This document shows, piece by piece, positions 1 to 4,834 of a stretch of DNA of 6,227 nucleotides. Each line of letters opens with the position of its first letter. Position 1 is the first letter of the stretch. Location of the stretch: contig JBAROU010000068.1 in assembly GCA_049642385.1 (NCBI GenBank), positions 1-6,227 on the forward strand, read 5' to 3'. The position numbers and the translations under genes are program-made. This stretch comes from JBAROU01 sp049642385. Lineage in GTDB: Bacteria > Chloroflexota > Dehalococcoidia > DSTF01 > RBG-16-68-14. The notes beneath the pieces were generated by a model, which was given only the letters and a program-made list of their open reading frames with translations, did no database searches and had not been told where the DNA came from.

Positions 1-221
1 CAGCCGTTGAGCGCATTCGCGATGTAGGCGAGCTTCAAGTTGCCCATCACGATCACGTCCGGCAGCTTCGCGACGTCCTTCGCGTAGTCGGGATCCATGT
101 GGATTGGGACGTACTCATCGTTCGCACCAGCGAATCGGTTGAGCTCCATGTAGCCGACCTTCCGGCTGTAGGGCGTTATCTCCTGCCCCTCCTCGATATC
201 GTCCCAGAACAGCTCTGCCAT
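1..221 (-). CDS. MaoC-like hot-dog enoyl-CoA hydratase subunit, partial (C-terminus beyond left edge)
   Basis: Only the first 73 residues are present; the gene continues past the left edge. The start is the ATG at 221-219, preceded by AGAGGAG on the minus strand (233-227) with 5 nt spacing. The protein begins MAELFWDDIEEGQEI and has the hydratase-2 signature region AGANDEYVPIHMD at about residues 31-43, followed by DYAKD and a VIVMGNLKLAYI helix, as in MaoC/R-hydratase family members. In this family an Asp and a His of a G-D-x-N-P-I-H motif hydrate trans-2-enoyl-CoA. His41 is present, but the ungapped counterpart of the Asp is Glu36, with Asp35 beside it. It lies 15 nt after the FAS1-like hot-dog gene and very probably pairs with it as a heteromeric hydratase (compare ChsH1/ChsH2 or HadA/HadB), with this protein as the catalytic half. 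Family is secure; the substrate is not known. Confidence 0.88.
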   Translation of the reverse strand, partial: MAELFWDDIEEGQEITPYSRKVGYMELNRFAGANDEYVPIHMDPDYAKDVAKLPDVIVMGNLKLAYIANALNG

Positions 222-226
222 CGCTT

Positions 227-233
227 CTCCTCT
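227..233 (-). promoter_or_regulatory. Ribosome binding site of the partial MaoC gene
   Basis: AGAGGAG on the minus strand, 5 nt before the ATG at 221. It overlaps the region just before the TAG stop (239-237) of the upstream gene and supports independent initiation and the chosen start. Confidence 0.75.
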
Positions 234-236
234 ACC

Positions 237-728
237 CTACTGCAAGTTCTCCGGCCCGTAGATGCGCAGCAGCGTCCAGCGGGTCGTCAGCGCGTGTTCC
301 TGTCGCTGGTTGAAGAAATCGGCCTGGAGCACCATGACGAGCATCACACCGCCGTCGTCGCGCGGCTTCTCGTGCAGGCTGACGAGCTTCGGCTTCGCCG
401 TGACGACATCGCCCGGGCGCACCGGAGTGTACAGCTCGTACTCGTTGCCGCCGTTCAGGCCAACACGGTACTTGCCCATCGTCGGGTTGATCTTCTCGAG
501 TAGCCCGGCCAGCCACGGGAAGCTTGTGCAAAACGTCGGCGGCGCGATCAGGCCACCGTGGGGGCCCCTCTTCGCGGCCTCCTCATCGTAGTAGAGGGGG
601 TTCGGTTGGTCCGGGAACGCGATCGCTGTCGCGAACTTTCGCGTCGCGCTCTTGTCGACTTCGATCGTGACGGACGCCTGCTCCACGCCGACGAGGGCCT
701 GCGCGGCGTCCGTGATCACCTTCGACAT
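237..728 (-). CDS. FAS1-like MaoC N-type hot-dog dehydratase/hydratase subunit
   Basis: A 163-residue protein resembling the MaoC_dehydrat_N (FAS1-like dehydratase) fold. Visible family features are KFATAIAF followed by NPLYYDEEAA (about 31-52), GGLIAPPTF (about 58-66), and LNGGNEYELYTPVRPGD (about 91-107), a typical substrate-binding strand region. No Asp/His hydratase-2 motif is present, as expected for the non-catalytic half of a two-subunit hot-dog hydratase. The catalytic partner is probably the next gene (1-221). The chosen start is the ATG at 728, directly preceded by AGAGGAGG; the reading frame stays open to 797, but that extension overlaps the DUF35 gene and has no family similarity that I recognise. 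In actinobacterial ChsH2 this domain is fused to DUF35; here the DUF35 is a separate upstream gene. Role: hydration of an enoyl-CoA in a beta-oxidation-like pathway, inferred. Confidence 0.87.
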   Translation of the reverse strand: MSKVITDAAQALVGVEQASVTIEVDKSATRKFATAIAFPDQPNPLYYDEEAAKRGPHGGLIAPPTFCTSFPWLAGLLEKINPTMGKYRVGLNGGNEYELYTPVRPGDVVTAKPKLVSLHEKPRDDGGVMLVMVLQADFFNQRQEHALTTRWTLLRIYGPENLQ

Positions 729-732
729 TCGT

Positions 733-740
733 CCTCCTCT
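733..740 (-). promoter_or_regulatory. Ribosome binding site that fixes the FAS1-like MaoC start
   Basis: AGAGGAGG on the minus strand, 4 nt before the ATG at 728, inside the 17-nt gap after the DUF35 stop. This perfect Shine-Dalgarno site decides for the start at 728 over the in-frame start at 797. Confidence 0.8.
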
Positions 741-745
741 TCGAC

Positions 746-1165
746 CTAGGCGGGCGTGAACAGCGGCAACGAGAGGCCGTTCTCCTGATCCTCCCACCTC
801 ACGCGCACGCGCTGGCCGACTCGCACGTCCGTCGTCGGATCGTCGACGCCGACGACGCTCGAGAGGATTCGGAACCCTTCATCGAGGTCGATCCAGGCGA
901 CAGTATACGGCACGCGGTCCTTGAACCAGGGCAGGCCGATCTGGCGGATAACAGTATACGTATACACCGTTCCCTCCCCCTTCGAGGTCCGCCAGCTCAG
1001 CTTCATGCTCATGCAGTGGGTGCAATGACGGCGCGGGAAGAAGACCACCCCAGCGCAGTCGTCGCAGGTCTGGTAGCGCAGCTCGTGGCTCTTGGTCGCC
1101 TCCCAGAAGGGCTTCGTGTCGGGCTCGGGGAAGACGGGCAGCGGGCGCGTCGTCGCTTCGGCCAT
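746..1165 (-). CDS. DUF35 zinc-ribbon/OB-fold protein, acyl-CoA-associated partner of the thiolase-like gene
   Basis: A 139-residue DUF35 protein. The N-terminus has a helix ending in PFWEATKSHEL, then a rubredoxin-like zinc ribbon with Cys34, Cys37, Cys48 and Cys51 (CxxC, 10 residues, CxxC), then an OB fold beginning at GEGTVYTYTVI (about 63-73) and ending VGQRVRVRWED (about 116-126). DUF35 proteins bind CoA esters and usually form complexes with thiolase-superfamily enzymes; in steroid degradation the DUF35 domain of ChsH2 is needed for Ltp2 aldolase activity. Here it follows the thiolase-like gene by a single nucleotide (stop TAG, C, ATG), a tight coupling that supports a stable complex. 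The start is the ATG at 1165. An in-frame ATG at 1222 would run back into the thiolase gene and add 19 unrelated residues, so it was not chosen. No strong Shine-Dalgarno is seen, only GGGGG within the thiolase end, which fits translational coupling. Confidence 0.92.
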   Translation of the reverse strand: MAEATTRPLPVFPEPDTKPFWEATKSHELRYQTCDDCAGVVFFPRRHCTHCMSMKLSWRTSKGEGTVYTYTVIRQIGLPWFKDRVPYTVAWIDLDEGFRILSSVVGVDDPTTDVRVGQRVRVRWEDQENGLSLPLFTPA

Positions 1166-1166
1166 G

Positions 1167-2372
1167 CTAGTCGGCCCCCAGAATGACCGTACCGGCGCTG
1201 TGACGCCCGCCCAGCCGCCCACCGAGGCCGCTGGCGACGGCGAGCCGCGCGCCCGCCACCTGCGACGTGGATTGCCCGCGCAACTGGCGCGTCGCTTCGA
1301 TCAGGAGGAAGATGCCGCGCATGCCCGGGTGGTTCGACGAAAGACCGCCGCCGTCCGTGTTGAGGGCGGGTTTGGCTTCGCTGTCGAATCGCAGGCGGCC
1401 CCTCTCCACGAACGAGCCGCCCTCGCCCTTCTTGCAGAAGCCGAGATCCTCGATCGCAGCGAGGACGCTGATCGTGAACGCGTCGTAGAGCATCGCGATG
1501 TCGATCTCGTCCGGCCGCACACCCGCCTCGCCGAAGGCAGAGGGGCCGGAGCGCGCGGCGGCGCTGACCGTGATATCGCGATCGTTGTCCGGGTACTCCA
1601 CGGCTTCGCCAGTACCAATGATCCAGGCCGGTTGCTGCTTGCAGTCACGCGCAACATCCGCCGAAGCGATGACCACCGCCCCGCCGCCATCCGAGACCAT
1701 ACAGCACTCCAGCATGTGAAGCGGGTCGGCGATCAAGCGCGATGACACGACGTCCTCGACGGCGAACGCGCCTGTCTTCTTGTATCCGAGGTCTTGCAGC
1801 GCCTGCATCGCTTCCGGGTTGCGCGTCGCGTGGTAGCGCGCTGCGACGCTGATCTGGGCGAGCTGCTCGCTCGTCGTGCCGTACTGGTGCATGTGGCGCT
1901 GGGCCACCATCGCGTAGTCGCCAACGAGCGTCAGGCCCCACAGGTCCTCCATGTTGCCGACCGGGTGCACCGGCCCGCCCCGCACGAGCGTCGTTCCTGC
2001 CGAGCCGAGCGCCGCGCCCTCGCTGCGCAGCGTCGAACCGTAGGTGAGCAGCGCGACGTGTGCCTTGCCCGCGACGATCGCGTGCCGCGCGTGCGCCGCC
2101 TGGAACTCGAACGAGGCGCCGCCCGTCATCGTGGTATCGACAACGCCGGCCTTCACTCCGAAGTACTCGGGGCTCGATGGGATGCCGGAGAGCATGACGC
2201 CGCTCTCTCCCGCCTCGTACACCGCGTCCACGTCCTTCCAGCTCAGGCCCGCGTCCTCGAGCGCGCGGATGGCCGACTCTGCCTTGATCTGGAGCGGGCT
2301 CACGCCGTTCGCGACGCGTTTCGGATATTCGTAGACACCAACAATGGCGGCGTCACGACGTTGGGTCGGCAT
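1167..2372 (-). CDS. SCP-x/Ltp2-type thiolase-superfamily protein, probable acyl-CoA aldolase
   Basis: A 401-residue thiolase-fold protein of normal length for the SCP-x/Ltp2 group. It has AAIVGVYEYPKR at the N-terminus, TTMTGGASFEFQAAHA (about 80-95) where SCP-x thiolases carry their nucleophilic Cys, DPLHMLECCMVSDGGGAVV (about 216-234), MLYDAFTISVLAAIEDLGF (about 294-312), KKGEGGSFVERG (about 314-325), and NTDGGGLSSNHPG (about 338-350), with His348 in the NHPG motif. No Cys lies in the nucleophile segment. Tyr296 occupies the place where thiolytic members have His in HDCF, as in Ltp2-type aldolases. It is therefore more likely to catalyse retro-aldol cleavage of a beta-hydroxyacyl-CoA than thiolysis. 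The directly adjacent DUF35 gene supports this, since Ltp2 works with a DUF35 partner. The start is the ATG at 2372, with AGGAG 13 nt upstream (long spacing) and no better in-frame start. Fold is certain; the reaction is inferred. Confidence 0.88.
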   Translation of the reverse strand: MPTQRRDAAIVGVYEYPKRVANGVSPLQIKAESAIRALEDAGLSWKDVDAVYEAGESGVMLSGIPSSPEYFGVKAGVVDTTMTGGASFEFQAAHARHAIVAGKAHVALLTYGSTLRSEGAALGSAGTTLVRGGPVHPVGNMEDLWGLTLVGDYAMVAQRHMHQYGTTSEQLAQISVAARYHATRNPEAMQALQDLGYKKTGAFAVEDVVSSRLIADPLHMLECCMVSDGGGAVVIASADVARDCKQQPAWIIGTGEAVEYPDNDRDITVSAAARSGPSAFGEAGVRPDEIDIAMLYDAFTISVLAAIEDLGFCKKGEGGSFVERGRLRFDSEAKPALNTDGGGLSSNHPGMRGIFLLIEATRQLRGQSTSQVAGARLAVASGLGGRLGGRHSAGTVILGAD

Positions 2373-2385
2373 GGTGCGTCGGCTT

Positions 2386-2390
2386 CTCCT
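2386..2390 (-). promoter_or_regulatory. Probable ribosome binding site of the thiolase-like gene, unusually long spacing
   Basis: AGGAG on the minus strand, 13 nt before the ATG at 2372. No in-frame start codon lies between them, so either spacing is loose or initiation is weak. Confidence 0.45.
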
Positions 2391-2404
2391 GGATGTCTGC
2401 GCGT

Positions 2405-2416
2405 GCGTTCAAACGC
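2405..2416. repeat. Short inverted repeat in the minus-strand leader
   Basis: GCGTT and AACGC face each other across a 2-nt CA loop. As DNA this could be a minor operator half-site pair; as RNA the loop is too small for a good hairpin. It would sit near the 5' end of the minus-operon transcript if the weak promoter at 2427-2456 is used. Chance occurrence is quite possible. Confidence 0.3.
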
Positions 2417-2426
2417 GGCGGCCAGC

Positions 2427-2456
2427 ATAGTACTGCACACCCTCAATCTAGAACAA
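2427..2456 (-). promoter_or_regulatory. Weak candidate promoter for the minus operon
   Basis: On the minus strand, TTGTTC (2456-2451) and TACTAT (2432-2427) are separated by 18 nt. Only three and four positions match the sigma70 consensus. Its -35 overlaps the right half of the 26-bp palindrome, so a bound regulator could block it. A different sigma factor or promoter cannot be excluded. Confidence 0.25.
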
Positions 2457-2462
2457 GGGTGT
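2437..2462. promoter_or_regulatory. 26-bp imperfect palindrome, candidate operator for both operons
   Basis: Arms ACACCCT (2437-2443) and AGGGTGT (2456-2462) are perfectly complementary, and the centre TCTAGA (2447-2452) is itself a palindrome; 20 of 26 positions are symmetric, with the six mismatches in two 3-nt spacers. The right arm ends 5 nt before the -35 box of the plus promoter and overlaps the candidate minus -35. The size and symmetry suit a TetR- or GntR-type dimeric repressor, both common in fatty-acid and steroid catabolism. It does not match the KstR or KstR2 operator patterns as I remember them. No regulator gene is in the window. Confidence 0.6.
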
Positions 2463-2467
2463 CCGCC

Positions 2468-2497
2468 TTGACCCCATCCGAACGTCGGGCCTACAAT
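2468..2497 (+). promoter_or_regulatory. Sigma70-like promoter of the plus operon
   Basis: TTGACC (2468-2473) and TACAAT (2492-2497) are separated by 18 nt; the -10 differs from TATAAT at one position and the -35 from TTGACA at one position. The expected transcription start is around 2504, giving a leader of about 25 nt before the GTG start at 2530. The 26-bp palindrome lies immediately upstream. Confidence 0.65.
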
Positions 2498-2513
2498 CCA
2501 TCGCCGATTACCC

Positions 2514-2520
2514 AAAGAGG
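2514..2520 (+). promoter_or_regulatory. Ribosome binding site supporting a GTG start
   Basis: AAAGAGG lies 9 nt before the GTG at 2530. It supports GTG as the start of the first acyl-CoA dehydrogenase rather than any later ATG. Confidence 0.65.
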
Positions 2521-2529
2521 TCGCTGCTG

Positions 2530-3717
2530 GTGGATTTGAACTTTTCGGCCGCTGAAGAAGCGTTTCGTCAGGAGTTCGCCTCCTGGCTCCAGGCCAACCT
2601 GCCTCTCGAGCACAAGATGTCGCGGCTGCACAGCCTGCCGGAGGAGCAGGTAATCGAGATCAGGCGCGGCTGGGAGCGCAAGCTGGGCGAGCACGGCTGG
2701 CTCGGTGTCGCCTGGCCCACGGAGTACGGCGGCCGAGGCGCCACAGCGATGGAGCACGTGATCTACCTCGAAGAGATGCTGCGCGCCGACGCTCCGGAGC
2801 CACTCGACATGCTCGGCCTCGATATGGTGGGGCCGGTCGTGATCGATGTCGGCTCGGACGAACAGAAACGGCGCTACCTGGGGCCGATCCTGCGCGGCGA
2901 AGTGATCTGGTGCCAGGGCTTCTCCGAGCCCAACGCCGGTTCGGACCTGGCAGGTGTCCAGACGCGCGCCCAGCGCGACGGCGACGATTGGGTGCTGAAC
3001 GGGCAGAAGATCTGGAGCTCGCTAGCGCAGCATTCCGACTGGTGTACCGTGCTCGCGCGCACCGACGCGGACGCGCCGAAGCACAAGGGCATCTCCTTCT
3101 TCATGCTCGATATGAAGCTGCCCGGGATCACCATCCGGCCGATCAAGCAGATCTCGGGCGATTCCGAGTTCAACGAGCTGTTCTTCGACAACGTGCGCGT
3201 GCCGCCCGAGGCGATCTTGGGCGACGTGAACGGTGGCTGGGTCGTCGCGAACCGCTTCCTCGCCTACGAGCGCGGCGTATTCACGATGGTGATGCTAATG
3301 GGGTACCAGCGCCAGTGGGACGAGCTGCGCGACTTCGCGCGCGCCACACGTCGCAACGGGCGCCTGCTCGTCGAGGACGCGCGTATCCGCGAGCGGCTCG
3401 CAGAGAGCTACACGAACATCCAGCTCATGCGCCTCGCCAACTTGCGCTACATCACACGCTACCTGCGCGGCCAGCCACCCGGCGCTGAGACGTCGTACAT
3501 GAAGCTCTACTGGGCGACGACCGAGCAAGGGCTGTACGACCTCTCGCTTGCGCTCGCGGGGCCGGACGGCTTATCGATGCCGGACTCACCCCGCGCGCTC
3601 GCCGGCGGTGAGTGGATCCGAAAGTACTTCCTCTCGCGCGTTGCGACGGTATACGGCGGCACGCAGGACATCCAGCGCAACATCATCGCCGAACGCATCT
3701 TTGGCTTGCCGCGGTAA
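2530..3717 (+). CDS. Acyl-CoA dehydrogenase, catalytic (alpha) subunit candidate
   Basis: A 395-residue FAD-dependent acyl-CoA dehydrogenase of full family length, with a GTG start that gives the canonical N-terminus MDLNFSAAEEAFRQEF. It has the WPTEYGGRG segment (about 62-70), the flavin-contact block CQGFSEPNAGSDLAG (about 128-142), KIWSSLA (about 160-166), and the C-terminal VYGGTQDIQRNIIAERIFGLPR region (from about 374). The YEGT catalytic Glu of MCAD-type enzymes is Gly here (YGGT). Instead Glu247 in LAYERG sits at the helix-G position used by isovaleryl-CoA dehydrogenase and, as I recall, by the steroid dehydrogenase subunit ChsE4. It is thus probably active and introduces an alpha,beta double bond into an acyl-CoA, possibly with a 2-methyl-branched or bulky acyl group. 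The next gene, 2 nt downstream, is a second dehydrogenase lacking a base, which points to an alpha2beta2 enzyme. First gene of the operon, behind a good promoter. Confidence 0.93.
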   Translation: MDLNFSAAEEAFRQEFASWLQANLPLEHKMSRLHSLPEEQVIEIRRGWERKLGEHGWLGVAWPTEYGGRGATAMEHVIYLEEMLRADAPEPLDMLGLDMVGPVVIDVGSDEQKRRYLGPILRGEVIWCQGFSEPNAGSDLAGVQTRAQRDGDDWVLNGQKIWSSLAQHSDWCTVLARTDADAPKHKGISFFMLDMKLPGITIRPIKQISGDSEFNELFFDNVRVPPEAILGDVNGGWVVANRFLAYERGVFTMVMLMGYQRQWDELRDFARATRRNGRLLVEDARIRERLAESYTNIQLMRLANLRYITRYLRGQPPGAETSYMKLYWATTEQGLYDLSLALAGPDGLSMPDSPRALAGGEWIRKYFLSRVATVYGGTQDIQRNIIAERIFGLPR

Positions 3718-3719
3718 CG

Positions 3720-4832
3720 ATGGACTTCGAGCTGAGCGAAGAACAACAACTCATGCGCAGCGGTCTGCGCGAGCTGCTCGAGCGTGCGTGTGACATCAGG
3801 CACGTTCGCGCCGTCGCCTACGACTCCCCTCAGGCGAGCGACGCCGATCTCTGGCGCGCGCTCGCCGACGCCGGCTGGACGGCGGTCGCCGTACCGGAGG
3901 CGGACGGCGGCGCCGGCTTGCGCTTCGAGGACGTTGCCCTCGTGATCGAGCAGGCCGGCCGCGCGGTGCTACCCGCCCCGCTCACCACCACCCTCCTCGC
4001 CTCTCGATCGATCGCCCGTTCGCCCGAGACCAGCATACGCAGCGATCTGCTCGCGCGCATCGTCAGCGGCGAAGCGAGCGTGACGCTCGCGCTGCGCGGC
4101 TCACCGAACGACTGGAACGGCGAACGGCCGTCCCTCACCGCCGAGCGCAGCGACGAAGGCTGGCGGCTGTCGGGGACATCCGCGTTCGTGCCGTACGGGC
4201 CCGAAGCTGACGTTGTCCTAACCGAAGCCGAAACACGGCACGGCCGCGCCCTCGTCGCGCTGCCGACCTCGGAAGCAGCGTCGACAGGCCTCCAGACAAT
4301 GGACCCCACAGCGCCCCAGTACGAGATAGCGCTGGACGGCGTTGTCGTACCCCCTGACGCCTCGCTCCTTGGTGATACGGACGCCAGTGAGGAGATCGAC
4401 CGCCTCGTCGATGAGTGGCGCGTGGCGCTCGCAGCCGAGACCCTCGGCGCGTGCGAACGCGCGCTCGAGCTATCCGTCGCCTACGCGAAAGACCGCGTAC
4501 AGTTCGACCGGCCGATCGGCTCGAACCAGGCGGTGAAAGCGCGCATCGCGGAGATGGCCGGCACCGTCGAGCGGATGCGCGCCGCGGTCTACCACGCCGC
4601 CGTGAAGATCGATGCCGAGGCGCCCGACCGCGTCCTCGCCGTCGCGATGGCGAAAGCTGCCACGGCGACGCCCGGCGCGTGGGTGGCCAGCCAGGCGATC
4701 CACGTCCACGGCGGCATCGGCTACACGTGGGAGCACGACCTGCACCTCTACTTCAAGCGCATCAAGGCGAACGAGCTTCTCCTCGGCGACGGCATGGCCA
4801 GCCTCGCCCGCGTCGCGGACGCAGTGCTTTAA
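3720..4832 (+). CDS. Acyl-CoA dehydrogenase-like protein, probable non-catalytic (beta) subunit
   Basis: A 370-residue acyl-CoA dehydrogenase homologue, shorter than its neighbour. The N-terminal helix domain begins MDFELSEEQQLMRSGLRELL; the middle beta domain is shortened and poorly conserved, without the SEP-x-GSD motif. The C-terminal domain is well kept: YAKDRVQFDRPIGSNQAVKARIAEMA (about 255-280, with the flavin-contacting Arg, Phe and Gln) and HVHGGIGYTWEHDLHLYFKR (about 328-347). The YEGT position reads YFKR and the helix-G position reads DEWR, so neither usual catalytic Glu is visible. This is the pattern of beta subunits in heterotetrameric steroid dehydrogenases, which contribute to FAD binding. 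The start is the ATG 2 nt after the upstream stop (TAA, CG, ATG), with no clear Shine-Dalgarno, suggesting coupled translation; the frame stays open upstream to 3612 but that extension lies within the first dehydrogenase gene. Confidence 0.9.
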   Translation: MDFELSEEQQLMRSGLRELLERACDIRHVRAVAYDSPQASDADLWRALADAGWTAVAVPEADGGAGLRFEDVALVIEQAGRAVLPAPLTTTLLASRSIARSPETSIRSDLLARIVSGEASVTLALRGSPNDWNGERPSLTAERSDEGWRLSGTSAFVPYGPEADVVLTEAETRHGRALVALPTSEAASTGLQTMDPTAPQYEIALDGVVVPPDASLLGDTDASEEIDRLVDEWRVALAAETLGACERALELSVAYAKDRVQFDRPIGSNQAVKARIAEMAGTVERMRAAVYHAAVKIDAEAPDRVLAVAMAKAATATPGAWVASQAIHVHGGIGYTWEHDLHLYFKRIKANELLLGDGMASLARVADAVL

Positions 4833-4834
4833 CA

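Larger units (their letters stand above)
2373..2529. promoter_or_regulatory. Divergent control region between the two operons
   Basis: This 157-bp gap separates the start codons of the thiolase-like gene (minus) and the first acyl-CoA dehydrogenase (plus). It is less GC-rich in its centre than the flanking genes. It holds a sigma70-like promoter for the plus strand, a 26-bp imperfect palindrome, a weak minus-strand promoter candidate and a short 12-bp hairpin near the minus-strand leader, each listed separately. No open reading frame worth calling lies within it. Confidence 0.85.

Noticed and set aside
954..965. Perfect 12-bp palindrome GTATACGTATAC, with ACAGTATACG also at 900-909
   Set aside because: It lies inside the DUF35 coding sequence, and both copies encode the YTV residues of the OB fold on the minus strand, so protein coding explains them.
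2452..2465. Possible KstR2-type site, since AACAAG at 2452-2457 resembles one half
   Set aside because: The second half of the pattern (CTTG) is absent at the expected spacing; the larger 26-bp symmetry is a better description.
1794..2471. Long plus-strand open frame opposite the thiolase-like gene
   Set aside because: Arg-, Val- and Ala-rich shadow translation with no family features; the minus-strand frame carries clear thiolase motifs. The plus-strand frame at 1092-1745 is rejected for the same reason.
3612..3719. Upstream extension of the second dehydrogenase
   Set aside because: It lies inside the first dehydrogenase gene, and the canonical N-terminus MDFELSEEQ starts at 3720.
4415..4834. 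Upstream extension of the CaiB reading frame over the second dehydrogenase
   Set aside because: The 140 extra residues are Arg-rich and overlap a gene with strong family motifs; normal family length is reached from the ATG at 4835.
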